Assembly: GCA_022577435.1 (NCBI GenBank)
Contig: JAKOON010000015.1
Coordinates: 17,201,830-17,265,829, forward strand
Length of the DNA stretch: 64,000 bases
Direction of reading: 5' to 3'
Source of the DNA: Embiotoca jacksoni
Taxonomy: Eukaryota > Chordata > Actinopteri > Embiotocidae
Positions 52,531 through 64,000 of this stretch are shown piece by piece. The translations under genes and the position numbers were made by a program. The notes under the pieces are model-generated. The model did no database searches, was not told the origin of the DNA, and saw nothing but the letters and a program-made list of their open reading frames with translations. How positions within the stretch are numbered: position 1 is the stretch's first letter; the number at the start of each line of letters is the position of its first letter.

Positions 52531-53579
52531 TAGCGTTTATTTTTAATCTCTAATTAGATCATGGTAAAAACGACACTTTCTCTTGGGGAGCGTTAGCAGC
52601 TATAGCTCTGTCACATCCATTCAACATGCAAGGGTCCACTCCGAAATGAAGGCAGTGATTCCCACAGACGAGCGATCCTTAGCCGGGCGGCAGAAGTCTT
52701 TATAACAGCCTCTCAAGTGTCGTTGAGCCCATTTAACAATTTTACATGTGACAGGTTTTGTCTGATGCAAGGCCTTACCTGTGGTAAGCACTGCATGCGG
52801 AGTATTCTTTAAGGAACTCGGACACAAGTGACTCTCACAATTTGCATAGAAATGGTTAGCTCTTTCTTCTCATAAAATGTGCCTACTCGCGACAACATGC
52901 TGCTTAATAATCACCTTTTTGCAGACTTATTAGCCTACAGCGACAGGGAGGATCATTATGGAGTTGATTATATTTTATGGTCAAATGTCTCCGCATCAGG
53001 ATTTCTAGGGAAAATTTAGAAGGGGATATCAGTGGGGCTGGAAATTAACCTCATTTCACTCTCATTCATGCACAGCAATTTCAAATTATGTAATGGGCAT
53101 GTCCAAAGATAGAAAGAAGCCTGCACGTTAACACGGAAACTCCTTTAATTTGGGAGGAAAACTCCTTGTAGCATAACCGTTTCCATATTGTGTTAAACAT
53201 GAAATATTTAGACCTATTTTTAGAGCCGTTTGTACAACCTAATTGACCATTATTGCTTTATCTTCTCAATTGCTGTAATGCTTTGCTGATTCCTCTCATT
53301 GAAAGTGGAACATTGTATGAGTGTAATCATTTTGACACGTAACATCCCCTTTGACCTTTGTGATCCAGGCTGCTGTGATTGATACCAATGAATAATGAAT
53401 GAGGAACGCTTTGGAAACATTCAACCATCTCTCCCACATTTGCCTTCTCCCTGCTGGCACATGAGCGTCTCGCCACACACACTTTGATGGGCTCGTCACT
53501 TCAAACTGAGCTGTTTGTAACTGCTAACTGGAATATGTTCAGACATATTTCCTCTGACATTCAAAGTCATAACGACCTT

Positions 53580-53604
53580 CCCCCCCCCCCCCCCCCCCCC
53601 CCCC
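53580..53604 (+). repeat. Poly-C tract
   Basis: 25 consecutive C (poly-G on the minus strand), in a region of ordinary composition. Confidence 0.95.
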
Positions 53605-53832
53605 TGACAGAGAAGCTTCACTAGGAAGGTGTAACGCACATAAAGAGATTCAGTCCATCTCATCCCACACACTGTAGCCAATCAAAAGCAACCACTGAAG
53701 TTTGGGTGTGGAAGCAATTTTCTGATGCTATAAAGGACCAATTTGGGTAGTTATTTACAGAACTGCATTCCTGACATTAACTGGCAATATCTTGGAGAGC
53801 TGAACAAACCTCTGAGTGTAATTTCTGAGCCG

Positions 53833-53865
53833 GACACACGCACACGCACACGCACACACACACTG
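53833..53865 (+). repeat. CACACG/CA repeat
   Basis: Imperfect CA run with CACACG units, at its purest over the last 11 bases. Confidence 0.8.
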
Positions 53866-54366
53866 GACAGAATGTGTAACTGAAAGATTGAAGAGTCCCT
53901 CTCTGAGTCAGAGGTCACTGGAGTACCACGGTCAACTCGTCAGTGGCCCGGTGCAGCTGTTGGATTAGATTTGTTGTGAAATGTTTGGATGTCATCGGGC
54001 TTGGTAACAGCTCACCACTACGCCTCCGTTTCTGGACCGTTTGCCATCGACCATGTAATAGCAAGTTTGTCTTTCTTGACACCTTGTTTTAGTGTGCTGG
54101 ACATTAATTCCAGGCCATTGTCGAGCCTCAGATTCTGCTGTGTGAAACAGTTAATCTGCATTTAACCCACTGATGGTGTTTGGGAAGGTTCATGGCAGTG
54201 TGAAAGTCATACTGCCCTTATGAACTATTGTTACATTTTCAGATTTGCCGTTAAACCTCTTGCTGCTGGCCAAATTTTTTTTAATCTCGAGCAGATACAC
54301 GATATTCTTCAAAATCATAGTAATTTTAAAATAATGAAAGAAAATGAGTTTTTTTTTTTTTTTACG

Positions 54367-54396
54367 ATTATTATTATTATTATTATTATTATTATT
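54367..54396 (+). repeat. ATT trinucleotide repeat
   Basis: About 10 TTA units just after a T run. Confidence 0.93.
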
Positions 54397-55875
54397 GTAA
54401 TAATACATAAGTTTGAACTGTTACTTTCTTAATACCTGGCTACCTGCCAGCATATGTGTGTGTGCATGTCCGTAGGCTGGTCACTTTCTCAGTCGCCATC
54501 GAGTCAGCGCAGCGAGGCAATTCCTCGATAATTTTTCTGACAGTTAGCATTTTCCAGCCAGTCATTTTGACCTCAACACCAGTGACACTGCTACGGTAAT
54601 TGTTGGCTCTCTTGCTGTTTCCTTTCTCCAGGGAAAGAAGCTATGAACTTGTTGTCACTCACTATTAATTTACTTCCTCTGTGTCAGCAAAAACACCTGA
54701 CACGAGTCCTCAGAACTCCTGCAGGTTAAAGTCGGCTCACGAAACACTTTTAGGCTGATTTTCCAGAAACAGACTTGAAATTACATGCTTTGAGGATCCG
54801 TTTTGGTCGCCAAGGTGCACCTGAAATGTCACCGGTCTGCACAGCCACCAAATGGGTTTGCAGACTGTCCAGTTGAAATCAGAGCGTTGCCGTTAAGTGG
54901 CACACAGAGAGGGAGCTGGTCAGGACTCGGTGGCCGGCAGCAGAGCTGTCTGTGGAAGGGTAAACAAACTTGTGTTGGTAACTGTAAGTTCAGGACAGAA
55001 GGTTTTGTCAGCAGTTGTGTTTTAGTTCCAGTGTGCAGGCCAATGGCAAACAATAAACTAGCGTAGCGATGGCGGTGTTTCTGCTATCAGGGCTCTGATC
55101 GGCGCAGAGCTGAATGAGCTGCATAAACTGAAAGTAGCTGTACATTTTTATTGTGATCAGCATTTCATGATAAGAATAAATGTTGTAATCTGTTGAAAGG
55201 GGAAGTAAAAGTGTGTCCGAGCTTTTCAACCAGCTGTGGAGGGTGAAGGAGAACACAGTTTGAATATTCAATAAAAAATTTTGAGTGCCAGTGCCACCAA
55301 TGTAAAACTTTCGCCTGGGTACAAACAACCCATAATGCAATGCTCTGGTACTCTCTCCTTATTCAAAAAGAATATCCAATGTCATGGACACGTGGTTGTC
55401 TTGTTCAAACGTCTAATTTCCAGAAAAAAATGGTTGGCTTACATTTGGGTCAATACGCTATCCAAGTGTAGAGCAGTAGAGAACTATCAGCACAGTTTTC
55501 TCAGTTTATTCAGGTGCAGAAACACTAACAAGTTTTATCGTAATAGCCAGTGATGATCACACATCATTCTGCGGCCTGCAGACACTCAGAGGGATGCCAG
55601 TGGGGAGGAAATTGGTCAATTTTGGGAGAAAAGTGGGAAATATCTCCTGCATACGCATACAATTGCATAAATCATTGGGGCGGGAATCTTTGGCAAGCCC
55701 ATGAATAGATTCAGATTCTTGGTGTCACGACTTAATTCAAAAGTATTCTTGATTCAGAACTGTTCTCATTTCAGTACAAAGAGCTGCAGTGCAGCAAACC
55801 ATTTTTGAAATTGAATTGTGCCACAAAGCTCGTCAAAGCTTTCTATTTGGTATATATTTAGATTTGGATTAAGAT

Positions 55876-55935
55876 TTTAGACTTTATTAATCCCACAGTG
55901 GGAAAATTTGGTCGTCACAGCGGCATATGTTTCAA
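55876..55935 (+). repeat. TTTATTAATCCC family fragment, copy 2
   Basis: GACTTTATTAATCCCACAGT, then GGGAAAATTTGGTCGTCACAG; same motif order as the copy at 14154. Confidence 0.5.
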
Positions 55936-56639
55936 TTAATGTGACCAAAAAAATAATCTTACTACAACTAAATGATAGCCGTAAAGGTTTATTCATACAT
56001 CTAATTTAGTATTGAATAGCGAGGTCCAAAGATCAACTGAATAAAAAAGCAACAAAGTGTTGGAGTCCTCCGTAGTCTAGTATTTTCAGGCAGTTTTGTC
56101 ATTGAAACTGATGTCGTTACATTTCATATCTAAAATTGTGCCTATTCCAAGTTAAAATAAAATAAAATAAGAGGATGAAGGACAAATGAACATGAGCAAT
56201 TTTATAAATCTGACAAATGCTCAGTGAATACATTATGGTTACCACTCTGTTTTTCTTCAAAAGAGCAGACTGAAAATGAATGCCCAGAATGTCTATAATA
56301 CAGAGCCATCTCTGAGTCTAACTTTTTTTGTGGGAATCTGGCATCTTGTCTGCCTGGGTCTGTTTTACCATGTCTCTCACGCTCCTCCCTGAAGGATCTC
56401 TCAGTATGACTCACTGATTCCACTGACTGAAAGCTGTCATCCTTTCTTCGCCAGCAGAAGCCGGATGTGTCATGAACCCCGTCGTGCATCTTTTCCATAG
56501 AGTGCAAGAGCAGATGACAAGCCCTCTGAACTAAAAAAAAATAAAAAAAAGTATCCCACATCAGCACTCACAGTGACTAGGCCAGTGTCGACCCAGGTTA
56601 TCGATGCACCCCCGAAATGTTTAAAAATGGGATCTCAAC

Positions 56640-56966
56640 TAGGGATTGGGCACGAATTTCTACTATTTGAATAGTCGTTATAATCTACAATATCGATGCA
56701 TCTAAAAGCTTCCTGCCAGCCGTCATTAAATAAGATGGAGAGAAGAAGAACACAGTCCGGAGGTTTGCAGGTAAAAGATGTCCCGGTGAGGACATGGGGA
56801 AACATGCGAAGACGACTGCAGCCGTCACAAAGTTCGGAGTGGAACTCTTTCAAAACATAAATAATGAAGAGTTGCAGTGCAAATAATGCAGGTGAATATT
56901 CGATTAAAAATTCATAGTTTAATGCGAATTTCGAATAGTAGTTTTTCTTAAAAATGGCGATCCCTC
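56640..56966. mobile_element. hAT-type MITE with 8-bp target duplication
   Basis: Left end TAGGGATTGGGCACGAAT and right end ATTTTTAAGAAAAACTAC-type sequence closing in GGCGATCCCTC are inverted. ATCTCAAC at 56632-56639 and ATCTCAAT at 56967-56974 form an 8-bp target duplication with one mismatch, which fits the hAT superfamily. CTACTATTTGAATAGT / ACTATTCGAAATTCG internal motifs are also mirrored. No transposase. Confidence 0.75.
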
Positions 56967-57599
56967 ATCTCAATGTCTGGATGAACAGATTACCTTCATC
57001 GTTTTACTAGTGTCTTAAATACTACAAAGTATTTCATCATTCTTCTGCAGCTGCAGTTTAAAACAGTTCAAATACTTGTATTCTAGGTGGTGGTCAAAAT
57101 ATTTACAAAGCAGTAAAATACTGTTTATTTACTCAACCAAACCCAGGCAGGTTACCATGGTAATATACCATTCTTCTGGTTTCTAGTCCTTCTCAAGCTA
57201 TAGACATACCGAAGAACTGTGACAAATAAAATGCATTGTGTAAAGCATGTTTTTAAAAAAAAAAAATTTGAGTAATAAAACATGATTACAGTGAATCCTA
57301 ATCTAAAAAAAAACATAAATCTGTGCCTGTGCTGCTGTTAGAAAACAGTAATTATCCACTGTATCCTCCGTGGTACTAGTGGCTTGCGCACATACACCCA
57401 CTGGAGATTTCTTCACAACAACCACCATTAGTGGAGAGCGGGGATATTCCTGTGAAGGACTGCTCTCTACCTTCCGACAGCGCATGGCTGCTTTCTCTGC
57501 CTGAGTGGCCTCAGTAACACACAGTTAAAACACATTTTGACTGAACAGGGTCAGAATACTGTTGTAAGCCACCATACCGGAGCATTAAGGATGTTTGAC

Positions 57600-57851
57600 A
57601 TCACTTGTTATGACATTCAGAGCATTGGTTAGTTTGAGCATAATGGAAAAAATTATTCACACAGGCTTTCTGGTGTATGGTTTTAAAAGGAGCGGCAGAT
57701 AGATAATCAACTATTTCTGTCATATTGTGTGTTGCATTGACTTTAAAAGGTTTTATTTCATTCATGCTTATCACTCTTCTCAGCAGTATGTTTGCTGTAA
57801 TGTTAGCGGGCCGGCCCAGCCTCTCCCAAAACAATGGTAGGGGAAACACTG
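57600..57851 (-). repeat. Possible hAT-like fragment
   Basis: Ends GGTAGGGGAAACACTG, the inverse of the CAGTGTTTCCCCTACC terminus seen in many fish hAT elements, preceded by GCGGGCCGGCCCAGCC. The other end was not found. Confidence 0.4.
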
Positions 57852-60011
57852 AACCTGGCGGAGGGGTGTAGCATGTACCAAGAAACAACCCATTCAACTT
57901 TAGCCTACTAAATGTCATACATCTTTTGAATCCAGTAGAAGGAAGTCAGGTTCAAAAGTGACAAAACATTGATCATTCTAGAAATACAACTTCAGTAATC
58001 CTCTGGTATATACAGTACATGTACTTGCAGTGGATGCAGGGACTGTGGTCTCATAGAGGAGAACCTTCATTCTTACAATCATTCTAATAGTTTTTGAAAC
58101 ATATCCAGTCATATAAAGTGGTTGTACTTGCAGATTTGCATAGAAGAGTGGACTATCAGCCTCAGCAGAAGTATGCGCTCTCTGAGTGCACTTCTGGTTC
58201 CTGTTGATATTGTACTTGGTGTCCTGATCTCAGTGATTTAACACCTGACTGCTGGGAATAAATGTTGTGATTGTCAGTATAGTGATATACTGTATGTTTT
58301 CTGTCTATGTACACAAGATGTCCAACACATACAGTCACACTAAGGTGCTTCCCTCATCATGTAAATCTCTTTTCTTAAAATTGCTGCATATCACAATTGA
58401 GTATAATATTATTTTGGTGAAAAAAAGATTGATTTCAATTGGATTGCAGTATCTGTCTGAATCATGGTAATTTAATGTGTTGTTCACAACAGGTAGCCCT
58501 GTTTTCATCCACATTTTCTCAGAACTTAATTAGGAAATTAGCATGGGGGAACACGGTGTTGAAATTCTTCTGCAACATGAGAAATTGTAAGTGGAGGGCT
58601 GCACCGTGGGAGCTGCTGTATACCTTGAGGTTCTGGGATATTTATTCAATGATAGGGTGACATTTTTTCCTACCATTCCAAAAATACTGTGGGCATCTGT
58701 GGTTAGTTTGCTGGTTCCTCAAAAAGATCTTGTTTAAATAACCCTGAGGACAGTTGCTACCCTATCCTACCCCTGGTTAATCACTTTACATGCACCTTTG
58801 ATAGGCTGTGACTGGGTCCCTTCGCCATCGGTCTACTAATACTTGCAGAGTTCTTTCTTGCAGAGAGGTGCAGTAACCGTGAAAAATGTGTAGCCACTGG
58901 CTACTGCCCCTCACACCGCCCTGCCCCCTCGCTTTGAGCTGTTGCTCTAAAATTTTGGTATTAGGCATGAATTCAGGGGGTAGTAATAAAATAATTTGTT
59001 TTCACAGTGCCACAGAGAGACTGCACACATGATCTTATGCGGTCTCCTGAAGGAAACTCTACACTTGTTGCAAACAGGTGATGGCTTGATTGAATATACT
59101 CACAATTCGTTTTTAGTAAATGATTATACAAGAGTGTTGGTGTCAGCAGCTTTCTCTGATGTCAAGGTCAACCCACTGAGTCCTAATTTTCTATGAATTT
59201 CCAGGCTTTGTTTTTTTGCTTGCCGTTCCTTTTTCCCCCTCAGATGAATCTTCTATTCGACCTGGAAGGGAGCCTCGTACAAGTTCAACATTTTCGGTTT
59301 TTGAAAATGTCATCTGTCGTGTTACATGTTAAATTGTGTTCTAGAATTTGTAAACCAATGATACATGAAAAGTGAATTCCTCTGAATCCCTTCTCCTCTT
59401 TAGAAGAAAGACAATTTCTGGAAAAAAAAAAAAGATTAGAAATTACTTGAATTTCTGACTTCATGCTTTTTACTCCTGACAAATGTATTCCAATAGTGCA
59501 GCTTACAGGATTTGTAACAGAACAGTCAATGAAATGCGCAGTGTGTAATGTCTTAGCTCTGACTCACTGAATTTCATGAATTTTAAGGGAAGATGAATCT
59601 GTAGCAATCAGATACCTTGACTGGTCGGTGTAATTTGAAGGTCAAACACATGAGATCCACCAACAACATATCAGTATATGCACCGCACTTCAAAAACCAG
59701 TCAAGATTATTTTGACCTTCAAGACAAATATACGCCCACTAACATTGAAATGAGTCCATTCCACTTAGCCGAAGCTAGAACGTGTTGAGAGTCCTACATG
59801 TATGATGAGCAGGCATGAAAGCAGAAAAGGGCTTAACCCTGTCTAATTCACCATAAACCAGTTTTCTAAGTGCCTGGATTAATGGCAGTGGGTCTCTTCC
59901 CTCTCAGTAGATGTCTCCAGAGATCCCAGTCCTAAGAAATAGAGTACTCGACTCTCTGGAGGCTAATGATGTCCCTGGGTCTATTTTTACACTCCAGCCT
60001 CTGATTAGCCA

Positions 60012-60013
<2 letters not shown>

Positions 60014-60086
<73 letters not shown>
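60014..60086 (+). repeat. GT microsatellite in ncam1 intron 1
   Basis: About 36 uninterrupted GT units, the longest dinucleotide repeat in the right third of the window. Confidence 0.97.
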
Positions 60087-60087
<1 letters not shown>

Positions 60088-61560
60088 ATAAGGTGCCTCC
60101 GTGCCATCTGTCACCCTCAGTGGAGCTGTTGGGAAGAACGACCACACCTCGTCAGTCTGTCTCAAAGAATGCAAAACACAACCCTGGGCCTGCTTTGCTC
60201 TTTGATACCGATATCTATGACGAGAATGCTGGAAATGAAAACAAAATTGTTTTCAAGTGGAAAAAGAAATTCCTTCCTTTGTTGTTCTTTCAGGCAGATA
60301 ACTGTATGTGGTGTTAAATCAAGTGCAGTGGAGTGTTTTTCTGAGAGATTTCTTTAACGTGCATTAATGCGTTGAATTTTCAGAGAAAGGAGCACTTGGC
60401 ATTACGTGCTAACAGTAAACATGAACAGATTCCCTTAGCAGGTGTAGCAACAGGTTGTTCATGAGTCACTGGTCATCTGGTCGATGAGTAGAATATGAAT
60501 TTGTTGTCTCAGAAAAAGTGCTAAATATCTGAATCACAGCAGTTGTGTTATAGAGACTTGGTTGACTGAAAGATAACACGAAACCGTGGACTTCATGAAG
60601 TTCACTGACCATAACGTCCTTTCTGCCTAAATCGAAGCCACATTTACAGTAAATAAAACAATCTGTTACTAAACCTGTATAGATTGTCTGAAAAACAAAC
60701 AACAACAACAACAACTTGACACGTTCCAGCTTTGTCAGCAGCACCGATTAGTCAGCAACTGGAAATATTTTGGAGGAGCTTGGCACTATTGCTTAAGAAT
60801 GCAAATCTCCCATTGTTATGGCTTAGCACAATTAGATGTGGCGTGGATTAATGAGGGACATCAGTGATGGCCTTGAATAACACAAACATGCTGCTGGAGT
60901 ATCAAGCATGTCCTTGTCAGAGGGCGCAGTAGGCTATTTCCAATTTATGGTTACAAGCAATAAAATATTGGTGCTCAAATATTAAAAACACGTAAAGTAT
61001 TTTTTTCACCAATGTTTTCTTCTTTAAAGATATTTCTCACTCTTGCCTCACAGTAAACAGCACGGTTTTCACGCTCTTCTCCTGTTGCCATGCGTTTCCT
61101 CTGGCTGGTTTCCAAGCCCACAGACATGCACATTAGTTATTAAGCTATACCTGCTATTGCCCCTGACCATGGTATTGGCCTCAGGGCTGCACTTGGTCCA
61201 CCAAGGCCCCCTCCAGTGTGGTTGCACAGCCCTCATAATTGCATTAGGATGGGTCACATTCAGAGGGCAAATTCCCTGAGGGGAGTAAAGTACGTTCAAT
61301 TTTAAATGGGATAAAATAAATGAGGCTGCGTCTTGTGCATAGATGACTCTTGTGTTGCGATCATGGGGTTTTTATTTTGATTACGTGAGCGAGAGGCCTG
61401 CAGGGAGATGTACTTCACGGACTCATCGGATAGATTTAACCAAACTGAAGGCTTTCATTCAGAGGTAGCTGTCTGGTTAGAAAGATAGGGAGCGATCCAA
61501 TGTATATAGATCCTATAACGGGAGGAAACATCGTGTTGCATTCCCTCAACTTTAATATAA

Positions 61561-61586
61561 TTTTTTTTTTTTTTTTTTTTTTTTTT
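61561..61586 (+). repeat. Poly-T tract
   Basis: 26 consecutive T. Confidence 0.9.
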
Positions 61587-62011
61587 AACTGCCACCAGAA
61601 AAACCTGATAAACAGACTATACATTTGTCTTTTACTTAATGAACACTGAAAGTGTTCAAGTGTTTATGATAATTACCCATTTAAAATGTCACTGATTAGG
61701 TCAAGGCTGTCTCTTTCTACAGCGCCTGTCATGCTTTTTCTGTCTTTTTTTTTTTTTTAATTATCTGTCTCTTTGATGAGATGACTGTAACACTACTTAC
61801 TCACTTTCAGTGCTGTTTCATGTTCTGTAAAGTCAGGAACGTTGTGAAAAATTTAGTAATGAGGGGCGCAGATAGCAGCTGTCATTTCTAACTTGATTAC
61901 TGAGCTCCACGACGGATCTTTCAACTAACTTCTTTCTGTATTTAATCATACTGGCTGTCTTTGTGTGGTTTTCTTTAAACCAGCGTTTGGCTGGTTAACC
62001 ATTGTAATCGT

Positions 62012-62512
62012 ATGGTAAATATTAGTTTGGCAGTGTTTTTGTGGAGACCGTTGATCAGAGACCTGTTTGATACAGAGCCACTGTTTTGCTTTGGTTTGAT
62101 TGGGTCGTGGTCGGAGAAAGTCTATCGTGGTCAGCGGGGATATAATCTGAGGACAGGAAAAGGCCAGCTGGGCATCATCATCTTGGCCACTGTGGTGGGT
62201 GACTCTTGTTTATTTACTGGCAAAGACAGATTTTTACTGGCATTTGATACTTGGCAGGTGTTTCGGACTCCGTTAGTATGGAAGGCGGAACATCCTCATG
62301 TGATTGACGGCTGGTGGGTGATGTCCAAAAATGCTCGGCTGCAGCCAACTGTTTCCATGCCAGCAAGCGAGGGGGGGGAAAAGATGCCCACGGTCAACAT
62401 TGTCCAATATGTATCTGGTCATGGGATGTCGTGTGTGTCCCCCACCCCGCGCTCTTGGTGTGCTCACATGATTATCCTCCTCAGCTCTGTAACCTTGATG
62501 GAGACGGGCTAA
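62012..62512 (+). other. Unrecognised 166-codon open frame in ncam1 intron 1
   Basis: Among the longer open frames in the window. It begins MVNISLAVFLWRPLIRDLF, has hydrophobic stretches (GIIILATVVGDSCLF) and no recognised domain. The region is GC-richer than average, which favours chance open frames. No promoter or splice signals were seen. Most likely non-coding. Confidence 0.12.
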
Positions 62513-62576
62513 TGCTAGTTTTTATTTTCATTAGTGCTTTAATCCAATTACAGTGTGATCCGCCCTCATCTCCGGA

Positions 62577-62600
62577 GGGGGCGTGGGGGGAGGGGGAGGG
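62577..62600 (+). other. G-rich tract, potential G-quadruplex
   Basis: Four G runs of 5, 6, 5 and 3 with short spacers, inside ncam1 intron 1. Confidence 0.55.
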
Positions 62601-63556
62601 TTCGCGTCGTTCTCCTGCCATTCATAGATAACTTCAGAAGTGGCTGCACACACTGTGTCATCCTACACAACATAATGAGTACTCAAGTGCAGCTCTGCCT
62701 CTCCGCCCTGCCCCTGTCTCTGTCTGGCCGTATCCGAAATGGTGCATTCCCTCCTATTGATCCTCTTCCTGGTGGCGTCGCAGGCAGCCTTATCCGGCTC
62801 GTCCCAGCTTGTCTGCCTTCTGAATGGACACACAGAGAGAGCAGTGTGCAGCGTGCCAGGCTTCGGGGTTCTGTGTAGTCACAGGCATCTTGTGGCTGAG
62901 TGGTGATTTTGGCTCCCTCCCCTCCAGTCCTCCTGCCCTCCTGCCCTCCCAGTCCCCCTCTTTGCTGGTACAGTAATTATTAGAAATGCATGGAAGTCTG
63001 CCCAGTTAGCACAGTCTCAGTGCGTTATATTCCGCTAAACCTTAAAAAGCTTTCAAGCAAGTAGCGGGGCGGCTGCTTTGTGGGCTTTTTTTGTTGTTGC
63101 TGTTTTCATGGGAGCGTGTCGTGACTAGCACTAACAGGGAAGTCACTTGGGACCCACTGTAATGATTAATCTGGAGGAATGAGCAGGTTTGTCTTTTGTG
63201 ACAGACTGTGGTGATTCATTGTGTTTGCAGAGATGTTAACATTTCAGTCATTGTTCATGCCACACAGACTCTCTATTCTTGCATGTAGCTGCCACCCAGG
63301 ATTCAAGCCGAAAATGAAAAAAAAAAAAAAAAAAGAACCTTTGCAGGGTCCTCCGATTTCAGCCTCCAAGAATATTTCCATTTCACGGATTATGCATGTC
63401 TTTTTTAGACATAGTGACAGACTGCTATCCCCGCACAGGTTGTACAGCACCGCTAGAGCCCTAAGCTGGCTTTTAGCCATAATTCTAAATTCAGGGCAGG
63501 ACATTATATGTGTGTCGTAGACCACAAAACATTCTTTGTTCTGAATTGTTTTGGGA

Positions 63557-63581
63557 TTTTTTTTTTTTTTTTTTTTTTTTT
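63557..63581 (+). repeat. Poly-T tract
   Basis: 25 consecutive T, near the right edge of the window. Confidence 0.9.
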
Positions 63582-64000
63582 GCCTCCGAATTGTTACAAT
63601 TATTCAATAAGCCACATTAAACTCCTCCCTGTGATTATCCAGAAGCTTCGTTCCCCCCATAGTTTAAGTGTCCCTGGCAGCCCAATGTCTATATTTCTGT
63701 GTGGCCTTGTTTTCCCCTGAATACTGACTCATTACAGGAGCACACAGCATGGTATGATGGGTCACAGACGCTCAGCTCTCCGCCTCCCTAGGCTTTTGTT
63801 ATGTGCCGCACAGCTGAGGCAGATGCTGAGGGGCACTCGCACTAAATTGCCTGAATGAGGGCAGATTCTGTCGGCCACTGAAGTGGAGTGCACCGTAGCT
63901 CATCGAGTCACGCGTGATCTCGAGCACAGAGAGGCAGAGCAATGTAGCTCAAAGAGGCATTAGAAAGAAATCGTTTCACCTCATATTTTTAGTGGTTTGA

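Larger units (their letters stand above)
44667..64000 (+). other. Intron 1 (5' part) of ncam1
   Basis: Begins at the GTAAGA donor and runs to the window edge; no second coding exon is evident. It contains CA and CA/CT repeats near the start, a possible 20-nt microexon at 47469-47488, poly-A, poly-C and poly-T tracts, a Harbinger-like MITE (50561-51132), an ATT repeat (54367-54396), fish interspersed repeat pieces, a hAT MITE (56640-56966) and a long GT repeat (60014-60086). Stretches 45620-47400, 47500-50550, 51140-53570, 54430-55860, 56980-57590, 57860-60010 and 60090-64000 hold no feature I can name beyond the items listed. Confidence 0.6.

Noticed and set aside
59911..60357. 148-codon frame through the GT microsatellite
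   Set aside because: The frame is open mainly because the repeat encodes alternating Cys-Val.

Overview
The window looks like nuclear DNA of a teleost fish, probably a percomorph. The evidence is long CA/GT and GATA/GACA microsatellites, Tc1-like transposons of a fish type, several short dispersed repeats typical of teleost genomes, and AT-rich non-coding sequence with very little exon content. No bacterial-type genes, operons, rRNA, functional tRNA or CRISPR array is visible.

Only two short coding exons can be supported. Both are signal-peptide first exons with a consensus GTAAGT/GTAAGA donor in phase 1, and they point away from each other. On the minus strand (11459-11534) a 25-codon exon ends ..SAALLPQ-G; its ending and phase resemble exon 1 of CADM1. 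On the plus strand (44615-44666) a 17-codon exon has the length, residue pattern and phase of NCAM1 exon 1. Human NCAM1 and CADM1 both lie on 11q23, so the pairing fits. I read the window as the 5' end and part of intron 1 of a cadm1-like gene (1-11458, running left), a divergent intergenic region of about 33 kb (11535-44614), and the start of intron 1 of ncam1 (44667-64000, running right). Both products would be Ig-superfamily neuronal adhesion proteins entering the secretory pathway. All further exons lie outside the window.

The intergenic region is full of mobile DNA. It holds a complete but decayed Tc1-like element (24162-25771) nested in an older inverted-repeat element, and a second Tc1 copy (42661-44023) that has lost its right end and lies close to the ncam1 promoter. 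It also holds two 620-bp blocks 4182 bp apart that differ at one base in my alignment, hAT-like copies, three copies of one fish repeat, and a degenerate tandem repeat near 33.1-33.7 kb. The introns hold a foldback MITE (7352-7927), a Harbinger-like MITE with a TAA target duplication (50561-51132) and a hAT MITE with an 8-bp target duplication (56640-56966).

The remainder is unique non-coding DNA. Some tracts, such as 13390-13620, 23100-23450 and 31300-31660, look like candidate regulatory elements by composition only; conservation cannot be judged from one sequence. No previously undescribed multi-gene system was found.
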